DNA from: Candidatus Flexifilum affinis
GTDB taxonomy: Bacteria > Chloroflexota > Anaerolineae > Aggregatilineales > Phototrophicaceae
Direction of reading: 5' to 3'
DNA length: 64,000 bases
Assembly (NCBI GenBank): GCA_016713325.1
Contig: JADJPJ010000006.1
Coordinates: 248,001 to 312,000 of the forward strand
A model generated the notes under the pieces. It had not been told where the DNA came from. It saw nothing but the letters and a program-made list of their open reading frames with translations, and searched no databases. Within the stretch, counting starts at the first letter, position 1, and the number at the start of each line of letters is the position of its first letter. Of the stretch, positions 34,882 to 43,893 are shown piece after piece. The position numbers were made by a program, and so were the translations under genes.

Positions 34882-37194
34882 CTAGATCCGCACCAGTTCA
34901 ACCATGCCATTTCGCCCGTGCAGCTTCACCCGCTGCTCGTCGATACGCCGAACGATCAGGGCATCGTCACAGCGATAGCCCGTGAGACTTACCTCGGCGG
35001 AGAATTCGGGCGACTCCGTCTTCAGAATAACCAGGTCGCCTTGCTCGCTGACTTCGATGATTTCAGACGTCGAGTAGTGCAGCAGAATTCCCGGCTTCAC
35101 CCGCCAGTCCAACGGCAGGATAACGCCGCGGCGCGCCGGAAGCGACAATGGTTCGCCGCCCAGCAGGGGAACGCCACCCGCTGAAATCGTCGTCTCGATC
35201 GGGTCATCCTGATAGTTGCTGACGAACAGGAAGCTTCCATTCTCCCCTTCAGAAAGGCGCACATCCGCCCAATCGCTCAGGGCGAACCAGGGCGAGCAGC
35301 CCATCCGGTCCGCCATCTGGTGCAGAATGTCCAGATCCTCAAGAGTGTTGGCCGCGAACGCCGCGCCCAGGACCATCACCTGGCCGGCGCCAACCTGTTT
35401 GACGAAACCAACTGTTTTCCCCTCCCCAGACGTGGCGAACACCTCGTCGAAGTCACCGGCATACGTCTCCAGGAACGAGACGGGGACATCCGCGTAGCCA
35501 AAGGCCTGAATTGCGGCGGGCGTGAACGGTGGGTCGCTCGCCAGGTGCTGAATGCCAATGGCGTCCCTGAGGATCGTGCACGGCGTGTGATCGAATGCTT
35601 CTTCGCACATCCGCCCCGCCAGGACCAGCTTGCCTCCCTGGCGAACATAGTCCACCAGCTTTTGCTGTGTGGCGGCATCACACTGTTTCTCCATCATGAC
35701 CCACAGTAACGGAGTCTGTGCCACATCCAGGCGGCCGCGAGCCAGCTCCACGGCGTCGAATGGACGATGCGTGAGCGCGAGACCACGCGCCAGCAGATCG
35801 AACAGGACCAGATCGCGCTGGTGCGTCAGGATGTCGGCAGCCGGCCGGGAGGAAGCGTTGTTGCTTTCCGTCATGTAGGCGTCGAGCTGGAAGCCGATGG
35901 TCGTAACGGTCCTGGGCTGTGAGCGCACCAGATCGGCGCCATAGGCCGCCAGCACGCGCGAGAGCCTGGGGTAGCGGGCATAATGCCGCCGCAGAGTGCC
36001 ATCCTTGCGAACCGGATGCCCCCAGTCGTGGCGTTTGGTCGGGCTGATGACCGGATCGTTTTCGCCGTCGAAGAACAGGTAGTGGTTGATGGCGCGCATT
36101 CCGCAGGAGATGCACAGTCGGCTGTGCAGATCGTAGAGCGAAGCCTGCGCGCCGCTGAAATCCTGGTTGCCGCCGGCCTGGAACTCTATCGAGAACAGCG
36201 GCTGCTGCGGATTGTGCAGGGCCTTGGTTATCTCGTTCACCAGCACGAGCTGGTGAAAGTTGCCCTCCCCAATGAAGATGGGATAGACGTCGGTGGCGCT
36301 GACCATGCCCTCGATCTCCATCACGTCGATCAGTTGTGAAAGACCAATGGGAAACGTCTTGCCGCCATTGCCAAAGCCGTGGATGTTGGCGACCGCAGGC
36401 GTCGTCATGCCGTGCGCCTTCGCCCGCTCACAGAGGTGTGCAGCATATTCGCGCAGATACACCCGGTAGAAGCGGCGGTAGTCTTCAATGACCGCGGCAC
36501 CATGCGGCGGCCCCGGCTGGGTGATCTGGTCGTGCAGAAAGGCGACCAGGTCAGCAGCAGGATAGCGGTCAATCAGACGTTCGCCATAGATTGATTGCAG
36601 GTAGGCCGCGAAACGACCCAGCGTGTCACGATTGATGTCGACAATGTTTCTGACCCACTGGATCATGCCCATCTCGTTATCCAGTTGCGTCAGCAGGATC
36701 TTGCCGCCGTGGGTGATCTGACGAGGGGTCAGCACCTGGAACACGGCCTGATACCATCCTTCCACGCACTTCAGGAAGTCAGGCTGGAGGTAGCTGGCGA
36801 CGTTCTGAACCTTGCCGTCCTGGCTGACGAACGACGCCTGGGGATTCTGGCTGAATACCCAGGGCGGAATGCCCTCGTTGATGGACTCCGCCATGATGTA
36901 GGGGCCGGGTCGGGCGATGATGTACAGGCCCATGTCGGCGGCCAGATCGAGGAAGCCGGCCAGGTTCCGCATCGGGTGCGTGTGACCGTCCACGTCGGAA
37001 ACGCCCGGCTCTGGCTGGTGCCACAGCCACGGAATGTAGGCCGCGACGGCGTTGAAGCCAGCCGCCTGCAAGAGACCCAGTCGGTGCGCCCACTGGTCGG
37101 CCGGGGTTCGATAATAATGAAACTCGCCCGCCTGGATGAGGATCGGTTGATCGTTTAACCAGAACTGGCCTTCCTTGACATGAAATGTGCTCAC
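34882..37194 (-). CDS. glycoside hydrolase family 35 beta-galactosidase-like protein
   Basis: 770 aa from GTG 37192-37194, which has GGGGAGGG upstream; the frame is open to 37326 but lacks a better start. The N-terminal TIM barrel begins WLNDQPILIQAGEFHYYRTP, with WHQPEPGVSDVDG and IARPGPYIMAE as in GH35. The acid/base Glu174 is in TQLDNEMGM and the probable nucleophile Glu337 in FSIEFQAG. The later half has a glutamine-amidotransferase-like/beta-galactosidase trimerisation-type domain (about 470-620) and a C-terminal beta domain. There is no signal peptide. It follows the PF10091 gene on the same strand, 119 bases away, so it may belong to the LacI-1 operon. Confidence 0.88.
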   Translation of the reverse strand: MSTFHVKEGQFWLNDQPILIQAGEFHYYRTPADQWAHRLGLLQAAGFNAVAAYIPWLWHQPEPGVSDVDGHTHPMRNLAGFLDLAADMGLYIIARPGPYIMAESINEGIPPWVFSQNPQASFVSQDGKVQNVASYLQPDFLKCVEGWYQAVFQVLTPRQITHGGKILLTQLDNEMGMIQWVRNIVDINRDTLGRFAAYLQSIYGERLIDRYPAADLVAFLHDQITQPGPPHGAAVIEDYRRFYRVYLREYAAHLCERAKAHGMTTPAVANIHGFGNGGKTFPIGLSQLIDVMEIEGMVSATDVYPIFIGEGNFHQLVLVNEITKALHNPQQPLFSIEFQAGGNQDFSGAQASLYDLHSRLCISCGMRAINHYLFFDGENDPVISPTKRHDWGHPVRKDGTLRRHYARYPRLSRVLAAYGADLVRSQPRTVTTIGFQLDAYMTESNNASSRPAADILTHQRDLVLFDLLARGLALTHRPFDAVELARGRLDVAQTPLLWVMMEKQCDAATQQKLVDYVRQGGKLVLAGRMCEEAFDHTPCTILRDAIGIQHLASDPPFTPAAIQAFGYADVPVSFLETYAGDFDEVFATSGEGKTVGFVKQVGAGQVMVLGAAFAANTLEDLDILHQMADRMGCSPWFALSDWADVRLSEGENGSFLFVSNYQDDPIETTISAGGVPLLGGEPLSLPARRGVILPLDWRVKPGILLHYSTSEIIEVSEQGDLVILKTESPEFSAEVSLTGYRCDDALIVRRIDEQRVKLHGRNGMVELVRI

Positions 37195-37313
37195 CCGTGT
37201 CCCTCCCCTTGTCCCTCGCGAAAACTGGTATAACGAGCCACCCAAGGACTGGGTCGGTCGTCGTGCTCCTGCACAATGCTCCGCCCTGGGTGCAGAGTTT
37301 TTTTGACCCCGTA

Positions 37314-38540
37314 CTAGCGCCGGCAAAAACCCAGGATCTCCAGGGCGTCCTGAATGGTCGGGCTATTGGTATAGGTATCCCACACCAGTCCGCTTAGAAA
37401 ATTCTCGACCATGGTCATCGAGCAGCCTTTGTCGATCCCGTAGACCGAGCTGCTGTACCAGGGCGGGTCGACGGAGAGGTTGTAGGAGTCGAAGAAGCCG
37501 TACTTGCCCCACGTTCTGGGATGCTCGTGATAGAGGTGCTCGATCATCTCCAGCGCCAGTTCGGGGACAAAGGGCAGCGACGCCACCGCCCCATAGATCG
37601 AAACGGTCCCATTTGGCTTGATTTGAACCAGCGATGGCGGCGCGCCGGAGACATCGTAGCCCCATGGGCTGTCACCGGCACTGATGCCCCAGCTCTTCGC
37701 ATGATAGGTCTTGAACGCAGCCGACTGCTGGATGCAGTAGCTCCGACCCGCCAGGATCGCCTGCTGGGTGTTGTTAAACCAGTCGATGCCATCCGGATCG
37801 AGGTACTTTCCGGTGTCCAGCCAGGCCTCGCTGAACTGGTAAGCAAACAGGTTGCCACCAGGGTTGACGATCACGTCATAGCCGTCGAAGCAGGCACTAT
37901 CGCGTCGGAAGCCCTGATACAGGCAGCGTGCCAGCACCGGGTCAAGGTGCCTGGCAGCCTGGAGGTACATCATCTTCTGTTCGGCGGCCATGTCCCACCG
38001 GCTGATGAACCCCGGCTGGCCAGTGACATAATCACCGCCCCTATCAGGGTTGTAGGCCATGTGAAACAGCGACAGATCACCCTTCTCGAAAACAATGAAG
38101 GACCAATCCACACGCTCCAGTATTTCCTGGGCCATTTCGTGAATCTGCTCGTCCTCAAAATAGGCAGCAGCGGTGATCACGCCATTCAAACAGAGGGCCG
38201 TGTCGATGGTCGAATACTCGCTTCGGCCCCAGCGCTGAGCGTCGTTGACATGTTGAAAGTGGGCGAAGAACCCGCGGTGATGGCTGGCATTGCAGAGAAG
38301 GGTGTACAGGGATCCACGCGTGATCTCCAGCGCCTGCTGTCGAGCCAGGAAGCCACGCTCGGCAGCGATCACCCAGGCCGTCAGCGCAAAGCCGGTCGCA
38401 GCGATCGATGCCATCTGTGGTTCTTTGGTTGAATCCGCCGTAAGGCCATATCCCCGACTGTGTGGTTCCAAATTCGTATATTCCAGAAAAAAGTCAACCG
38501 AGCCTTGCAGTTCTTGGCGTAGTAGGGAGAGCGGGCCCAC
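37314..38540 (-). CDS. glucoamylase-family (PF10091, GH144-like) protein
   Basis: 408 aa from a GTG at 38538-38540, chosen because CTGGAG lies 9 bases upstream; the frame is open to 38657. Signatures of the PF10091 'glycoamylase' domain include GFFAHFQHVNDAQRWGRSEY, STIDTALCLNGVITAAAYFE, SYCIQQSAAFKTYHAKSWG and a closing GIDKGCSMTMVENFLSGLVW. The (alpha/alpha)6 barrel family includes GH144 endo-beta-1,2-glucanases and a domain of cyclic beta-1,2-glucan synthases. No signal peptide is visible with this start. It overlaps the LacI-1 gene end by 47 bases and is next to a GH94 phosphorylase, which suggests beta-1,2-glucan or another beta-glucan as substrate (inference). Confidence 0.85.
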   Translation of the reverse strand: MGPLSLLRQELQGSVDFFLEYTNLEPHSRGYGLTADSTKEPQMASIAATGFALTAWVIAAERGFLARQQALEITRGSLYTLLCNASHHRGFFAHFQHVNDAQRWGRSEYSTIDTALCLNGVITAAAYFEDEQIHEMAQEILERVDWSFIVFEKGDLSLFHMAYNPDRGGDYVTGQPGFISRWDMAAEQKMMYLQAARHLDPVLARCLYQGFRRDSACFDGYDVIVNPGGNLFAYQFSEAWLDTGKYLDPDGIDWFNNTQQAILAGRSYCIQQSAAFKTYHAKSWGISAGDSPWGYDVSGAPPSLVQIKPNGTVSIYGAVASLPFVPELALEMIEHLYHEHPRTWGKYGFFDSYNLSVDPPWYSSSVYGIDKGCSMTMVENFLSGLVWDTYTNSPTIQDALEILGFCRR

Positions 38541-39540
38541 TGATAGTTTCTCCAGCAGATGTCTGCGGCGTACCCGATAAAGTTGAAGACTGGCGTGCAA
38601 GAAAGCGGGTAGAAATGCGATGGGGCTGGAAGGGCGTTTCGTTCTCCAGATAATCAATCAACTGCCGGATGGCAGTGGCGCCCCACTGGAAACGGGATGC
38701 GCCGATCGTGGACAGAGAGGGCTGCATGTAGCGGGCCAGCGGAATGTCGTCGAAGCCGACGATGGCGATGTCGTGGGGGGCGTGAAGACCGTGCTGTTTC
38801 ATGGCGTGCAGAAAACCGATCGCCATCTGGTCGTTAGCGCAGAAGACAGCCTCGGGAATCTGATCAGACTGGAGGATCGTCTCGGCGACTTCGAAACCGG
38901 AGATCTCGGTGAAGTTGCCTTGATACACAGGAATATGCAGATGATGCTGTTCTGCCTCGGACAGGAACGTCGCCATGCGCTCAGCATTGTCGACAGAGTC
39001 GAGGGCCCCTGCGACGAAGGCGATCCTGCGGAATCCCTGATCATAAAGATGGCGGAAGGCCTCGCGCACACCCTGAGGATTATCGAGAAGAAGAGGCAGG
39101 AGGAAGTCGTTCTGCAGCCAGCGGTCGAGCACCACAATGGGGAATCGAGGGGATGCGAGCTTCAGAACCTGGTCGTCGGAGATTTTATGATCGAAAACCA
39201 GCGCGCCATCGACCTGACGGTGGAGCAAAATACGGCGGGGAGAGCGGCTGTCCGGACAGACGAGCAGTTCGTAGTCGGTTTCCAGAATGACGCTGTGAAT
39301 GCCTTCCAGAATCTCGTCGTAGAACGAGCCGCCAAAACGGGAAATGAACACCCCGACCGTCTGCGTTTTACGCTGTTTGAGATGCCGGGCAAAGGCATTG
39401 GGATGGTAATTGAGGGATTCCGCGGCCTCGAGGACACGCTTTCTCGTCGCCTCACCAATGCTGCCCGTGTCGTTGAGCGCATAAGATGCTGTGGTGACAC
39501 TCACGCCCGCGCGTTTGGCGACATCGCGTATGGTGGTCAT
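38494..39540 (-). CDS. LacI-family transcriptional regulator (LacI-1)
   Basis: 348 aa from ATG 39538-39540, preceded by GGGGAAGG; a second ATG lies 15 bases upstream. The DNA-binding domain reads TIRDVAKRAGVSVTTASYAL with the hinge helix HPNAFARHLK, followed by a periplasmic-binding-protein-like sugar domain (about 60-335). The last 25 residues after ARQSS overlap the PF10091 gene and are not family-like, so the natural end may be slightly shorter. It is divergent from GH94, with a perfect 20-base palindrome between them at 39727-39746. It should repress both directions until an oligosaccharide or its phosphorolysis product binds. Confidence 0.95.
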   Translation of the reverse strand: MTTIRDVAKRAGVSVTTASYALNDTGSIGEATRKRVLEAAESLNYHPNAFARHLKQRKTQTVGVFISRFGGSFYDEILEGIHSVILETDYELLVCPDSRSPRRILLHRQVDGALVFDHKISDDQVLKLASPRFPIVVLDRWLQNDFLLPLLLDNPQGVREAFRHLYDQGFRRIAFVAGALDSVDNAERMATFLSEAEQHHLHIPVYQGNFTEISGFEVAETILQSDQIPEAVFCANDQMAIGFLHAMKQHGLHAPHDIAIVGFDDIPLARYMQPSLSTIGASRFQWGATAIRQLIDYLENETPFQPHRISTRFLARQSSTLSGTPQTSAGETISGPALPTTPRTARLG

Positions 39541-39691
39541 CGTGGCCTTCCCCATCGTTTGCGCTCAGGCGCCGGCACGCAGGTCACGCAGAACCGAGGG
39601 TGAACGGGAGTGAAGTGAAGTAGCCTGATTCGGGATGGCCCGGAACTCACAGCAGCGGATCCTGTATCTGCATTGCTTCGCATGAAATTTG

Positions 39692-39746
39692 TTGACAGCG
39701 CAAAATATGTATGGTACATTTCGACTGAGGTGAAACGTTTCACCTC
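39692..39746 (+). promoter_or_regulatory. GH94/importer promoter with LacI-1 operator
   Basis: TTGACA at 39692-39697, 17 bases, and TACATT at 39715-39720 make a good promoter reading towards GH94. Seven bases later lies GAGGTGAAACGTTTCACCTC (39727-39746), a perfect palindrome with the central CG typical of LacI-family operators. It would block transcription at the start site. The rest of the 270-base gap 39541-39810 shows nothing else clear. Confidence 0.8.
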
Positions 39747-39810
39747 ATTGATGACAGTGTAGTCCGAAGTTCGTCAAAAGTAAAGAATCTACTTTCAATG
39801 AAGTACTAGA

Positions 39811-42195
39811 ATGAACAACCACTTCGAGAACCGTTACGGATACTTTGCAGAAGGCGGCCGCGAGTACGTCATCCGCACGCCGCTTACTCCTCGCCCCTGG
39901 GGCAACATCATCAGCAATGGCGACTACAGCATGATGGTGTCGCAGACGGGTTCCGGGTATAGCTGGCGCGGGAATGCCGGCCAAAACCGCATCACCCGTT
40001 CCTTCCAGGATCTGGTCAAAGACAACTGGGGCAAGTATCTCTACATCCGCGATCTGAAGCGCAATAGCTACTGGTCAGCGGCCTACAAGCCGGTCATGCG
40101 GCCTTATCAGCATTATCAGGTCGTTCATGGAATTGGCTACTCGCGGTTCATTCAGCAGGTCGAGGATATCGAGAGCGTCCTCACCGTCTTTGTGACGGCG
40201 GATGCTCCGGTAGAGGTGCTGCACCTGACCCTGACCAACCATAGCAGTGAGCAGCGCGATCTGGACGTCACCTCCTACGTCGAGTGGCTGCTGGGTTTTG
40301 CGCCCGACGAGCATCGCGAGTTTCACAAGCTGTTTATCGAAACCTCTGCGGATGCCGCCGGACAGGCCGTCTTTGCTCGCAAATGCCTGTGGGGTTTCCC
40401 GGACGACAAGGGACGACACAACAACATCGACTGGCCCTACACCGCCTTCCACGCGGTCAGCGAACCTCTCAAATCCCTGGACTGTGACAACGCGACCTTC
40501 ACCGGCCTGTACAACAATGACGATCGCCCGAGCGCCATGGCCGAGCCGACGCTTGCCGGCCGGACGGGGCGATTCACCGACGCGATTGCCGCGCTGCAAG
40601 TGGCCGTAGAACTGGCACCAGGGGAAGCGAAGACCGTGGTCTTCACCGTGGGCGCCGCCGAGGACGGCAAAGAGGATGCGCGCGAATTGATTGAGCGCTT
40701 CACCTCCGTCGAAAAAAGTGAGCAGGCCTTGCAGGCCGTGCACGCCTTCTGGTCACGCTTCATCGATGCTGAACAGGTGGAAACGCCGGACGACGCGCTG
40801 AACTTCATGACCAACGTCTGGCTGAAGTATCAGGCAATCTCCTGCCGCCTTTGGGGTAAGTCGGCCTTCTACCAGGTCTCAGCGGGGTACGGCTTCCGCG
40901 ATCAGCTTCAGGACAGCCAGGTCTTCCTGGTGGGCGACCCGAGTTATGCGCGCCGGCAGCTTCTCCTGCATACATCGCAGCAGTTCATCGAGGGGGACGT
41001 CCTGCACTGGTGGTTCTCCATTCGCGGCGGCGGCCCACGCACCAACTGCTCCGACGATCTGTTGTGGCTCCCCTTCATCCTGAATTCCTATCTGATGGAA
41101 ACAGGGGGTTACGCCATTCTCGACGAGGCGGTTCCCTACCTCAACGGACCGGCCGAGGCGCTTTACGACCATTGCAAGCGCGCCATAGAACGATCATTCT
41201 CGCGCTTTTCCCCGCGCGGAATCCCATTGATGGGCGACCATGACTGGAACGACGGTCTGAGCGCCGTCGGCACGCTGTTGAAGGGCGAGAGCTTCTGGGT
41301 GGCTGAGTTCCTTTATATGATTCTCGGCAGTTTCAGCCCGCTGGCGCGTCGTCGCGGCGATGAGCGCTTCGCCGAACGGTGCGAGATTGTCCGCGAGAGC
41401 CTCAAGCTGGCGCTCAATCTTCACGGCTGGGATGGCGCCTGGTATTTGCAGGCGACCACGGATGAGGGTCTGCTGCTCGGTTCGCGCGAGAACGAGGAAG
41501 GCAAAATCTTCCTGATGCCCAACATCTGGGCAGTCATCAGCGGCTCGGCCGACAAAGAACGTGCTCAGACGGCGATGGCGTCGGTGACTGAGCACCTCCT
41601 CAAGGACTACGGCACGCTGCTCAACTTTCCGGCCTTCACTCATCCTCGTCCGGATGTCGGCTACGTCACGCGCTATGCGCCGGGTCTTCGCGAGAACGGC
41701 GGCGTCTATACCCATGCCGCCACCTGGTCGGTCTGGGCGTACTCGCTGGCGGGTCAGCCTGAACTGGCTTACGAGGCCTACCGCCGCATCTGCCCGCCCA
41801 ACCGCAGCGCCGACATCGACACCTACAAAGCCGAACCATACGTCACGCCCGGCAACATCGATGGTCCGCTCTCCGAGTATTTCGGGCGCGGCGGATGGAC
41901 CTGGTACACAGGGTCTGCCCAGTGGCTGCACCGGATGGCCACCCACTGGATCCTGGGCATACGGCCCCAGGAGGATGGTCTGCTGGTCGAGCCGTCCATT
42001 CCGGCGCACTGGCCGGGCTTCAAGGTCAGACGGACGTTCCGAAATGCGGTATACGAAATCGAGGTCGAAAACCCCCAACGCGTGAATGGCGGAGTTCGCT
42101 CGGTAACGGTTGATGGGAAACCCTACGCGAGCAATCTGCTTCCCATTTTTGCCGACGAGAAAACCCACCCCGTCAAGATTGTCATGGGCACGTGA
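39811..42195 (+). CDS. glycoside hydrolase family 94 phosphorylase (cellobiose phosphorylase-like)
   Basis: 794 aa, the usual length for cellobiose/chitobiose/laminaribiose-type phosphorylases (the sophorooligosaccharide phosphorylases are nearer 1,100). The N-terminal beta-sandwich (residues 1-280) starts NHFENRYGYFAEGGREYVI. The (alpha/alpha)6 barrel holds the catalytic DWNDG motif (residues 478-482) and ENGGVYTHAATW, in the phosphate-binding region. SGYGFRDQLQD is replaced by AGYGFRDQLQD at the usual place. It splits a beta-linked glucosyl disaccharide with phosphate to glucose 1-phosphate in the cytosol. It is controlled by the LacI-1 operator and followed 126 bases later by the importer genes. 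The linkage specificity is open. Confidence 0.92.
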   Translation: MNNHFENRYGYFAEGGREYVIRTPLTPRPWGNIISNGDYSMMVSQTGSGYSWRGNAGQNRITRSFQDLVKDNWGKYLYIRDLKRNSYWSAAYKPVMRPYQHYQVVHGIGYSRFIQQVEDIESVLTVFVTADAPVEVLHLTLTNHSSEQRDLDVTSYVEWLLGFAPDEHREFHKLFIETSADAAGQAVFARKCLWGFPDDKGRHNNIDWPYTAFHAVSEPLKSLDCDNATFTGLYNNDDRPSAMAEPTLAGRTGRFTDAIAALQVAVELAPGEAKTVVFTVGAAEDGKEDARELIERFTSVEKSEQALQAVHAFWSRFIDAEQVETPDDALNFMTNVWLKYQAISCRLWGKSAFYQVSAGYGFRDQLQDSQVFLVGDPSYARRQLLLHTSQQFIEGDVLHWWFSIRGGGPRTNCSDDLLWLPFILNSYLMETGGYAILDEAVPYLNGPAEALYDHCKRAIERSFSRFSPRGIPLMGDHDWNDGLSAVGTLLKGESFWVAEFLYMILGSFSPLARRRGDERFAERCEIVRESLKLALNLHGWDGAWYLQATTDEGLLLGSRENEEGKIFLMPNIWAVISGSADKERAQTAMASVTEHLLKDYGTLLNFPAFTHPRPDVGYVTRYAPGLRENGGVYTHAATWSVWAYSLAGQPELAYEAYRRICPPNRSADIDTYKAEPYVTPGNIDGPLSEYFGRGGWTWYTGSAQWLHRMATHWILGIRPQEDGLLVEPSIPAHWPGFKVRRTFRNAVYEIEVENPQRVNGGVRSVTVDGKPYASNLLPIFADEKTHPVKIVMGT

Positions 42196-42255
42196 ACCCG
42201 GAAAGGACATTGCCAGGACAAATCGGAATTGCTCGGCTGTTGTAATGAGGGGCAA

Positions 42256-42275
42256 GCGGTGAGGCGACTCACCAA
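42256..42275 (+). promoter_or_regulatory. probable second LacI-1 operator
   Basis: GCGGTGAGGCGACTCACCAA has the same 16-base framework as the main operator (GGTGAnnCGnnTCACC; 12 of 16 core positions identical, same half-site spacing). It lies in the 126-base gap between GH94 and the binding-protein gene. It could form a repression loop with 39727-39746 about 2.5 kb away or control an internal promoter. As RNA, GGTGAG/CTCACC could also pair with a 4-base loop, so the hairpin reading cannot be excluded. Confidence 0.55.
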
Positions 42276-42321
42276 ACGAACCATTATCTTATCGACACTT
42301 ACATCCCAAGGAGACGAAGGA

Positions 42322-43674
42322 ATGAAACCCCTAGTCAAACTCATGAGCGCTGCTTTCCTTCTCATGATGCTGATCGCCCTGACGGTCTCAGTCGTTCCCG
42401 TGAATGCTCAATCCGTCACACTGCGTTATGCCAACTGGAACGTAGGAACGGAAGAAGAAAACAACATCCAGCGCCAACTGGTGGCTGCCTATGTTGCCGC
42501 CCACCCGGAAGTGGCCGTTGAATTCGTCGATATGTCCGGCGATGGGCGCTGGGACGAAAAACTGACCAACCTCGCCGCCCGCGGCGAGCTGCCGGACGTC
42601 TGGATGGCCGATAACACGCCGTTCTATGTCCAGAGCGGATGGGCAGCGGACCTGACGGCGCTGGTGCAGGATGATGCAGACTGGGCGAATGTGCCGCAGG
42701 TGCTCAAGGATGCGGTCAGCTATGACGGCAAGGTGCTCGGGCTACCTGCTGCGCAGTTTGTGATGGGCTACTTCGTGAACCAGGATCTGTTCGAAGCGGC
42801 CAACCTGGATGCACCCGCTTATGGCGTCTCCGTCGAGGATTTCTTTGCCGCCGCCTCCGAGCTCACCAACGTTGAGCAGGGTGTCCTCGGCCTGCACGAA
42901 ATGGAACCCATCCTGGGATGGTATGCCAGCACGCAGGACAGCAATCTGAATTGGTTCAGTTACGACGGCGCGCACATCAACTACAACTCAGACGCCTTCA
43001 AGGCTGCGGTGAACGCGGCTGTTGCGATGAAGCCGCACACCTGGCAGGGACTCTCTGACGAGCAGAAAACGGCCTTTGCGGCGCAAGGCCCCTGGGAATT
43101 GTTCCTGAACCAGGAATCCGGCGCTGTGTGGGACGGCGGATGGGCTGTTTCCGGTTTCGCAGACAATGCCACCTTCAACTGGGATTTCGTCGGCATTCCA
43201 GGCGGCAATCAGGCGATGGTCGCCGACATCCTGGTCGTCTCTGCATCAGCGGCGGATCAGGCAGCGGCCTATGACTTCGCCAAGTGGATGAGCTTCTCCT
43301 TGGACGGCTACAAGGCCGAAGCGGAAATTGCCACCGCCGCGGGCGGCGTTCCAACCAGAATGCCGGTCACGGTGACCCCTGAAACCATCGACCTGTATCT
43401 GTCCTTCGTGGGCGACAAGCCGGGTCTGCGTCAGGCGCTGGAAAACCTGGACAACAGCCTGGTCGAGTCGCTGGCCAAGATTGTCCCTGGCTATATCAAC
43501 GCCCGTTGGGAAGGCAAGCCGGGTATCGACGTCGGCCAGGACCTGGACGTCAACATGTGGTATATGTTCAATAACGTGTCGGCCGGTACCTACAAGTACG
43601 AGGACTACTCGGCTCGGCTGGAGGAATTCGCCAACGGCATCCTCGATGACGCACGCGCTGCGCTGTCCAGCTAA
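42322..43674 (+). CDS. extracellular sugar-binding protein (SBP family 1)
   Basis: 450 aa; ATG 42322 follows AAGGAGACGAAGGA. Residues 1-29 are a signal peptide (SAAFLLMMLIALTVSVVPVN, then AQS) without a lipobox cysteine. The family-1 fold is evident in YANWNVGTEEENNIQRQLVA, LTNLAARGELPDVWMADN and SGAVWDGGWAVSGF. It should deliver a beta-gluco-oligosaccharide to the permeases encoded from 46787 onward. It is the first of two binding proteins in the cassette, which is unusual. A stem-loop follows at 43692-43717. Confidence 0.93.
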   Translation: MKPLVKLMSAAFLLMMLIALTVSVVPVNAQSVTLRYANWNVGTEEENNIQRQLVAAYVAAHPEVAVEFVDMSGDGRWDEKLTNLAARGELPDVWMADNTPFYVQSGWAADLTALVQDDADWANVPQVLKDAVSYDGKVLGLPAAQFVMGYFVNQDLFEAANLDAPAYGVSVEDFFAAASELTNVEQGVLGLHEMEPILGWYASTQDSNLNWFSYDGAHINYNSDAFKAAVNAAVAMKPHTWQGLSDEQKTAFAAQGPWELFLNQESGAVWDGGWAVSGFADNATFNWDFVGIPGGNQAMVADILVVSASAADQAAAYDFAKWMSFSLDGYKAEAEIATAAGGVPTRMPVTVTPETIDLYLSFVGDKPGLRQALENLDNSLVESLAKIVPGYINARWEGKPGIDVGQDLDVNMWYMFNNVSAGTYKYEDYSARLEEFANGILDDARAALSS

Positions 43675-43691
43675 TTCGCTCTTGGGTCAGG

Positions 43692-43717
43692 GGGGCGTGG
43701 CGCGCACGCCACGTCCC
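43692..43717 (+). other. stem-loop after the SBP gene
   Basis: GGGGCGTGGCG (43692-43702) pairs with CGCCACGTCCC (43707-43717) over 11 positions including one G-T pair, with a 4-base loop. There is no T-run. It lies 18 bases after the binding-protein stop, the same position as the hairpins at 7352-7383 and 57359-57386. The remaining 170 bases to the next gene show no other element. Confidence 0.6.
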
Positions 43718-43893
43718 TCGCTCGCAATGCCAAAAATAACCCGTTGCTTTCATTAATGGCGAACATGAGTCTTTCGAAGCAGGACTTTGCAGAACAAGAA
43801 CACGACCTGAAAATTGCATTTGGAACTTCATGAGCATCCTGGTCGGGTCTTTGCCCGCGAGATAAATCTCAAGCCTGAGCCGGAGATTTGGCG

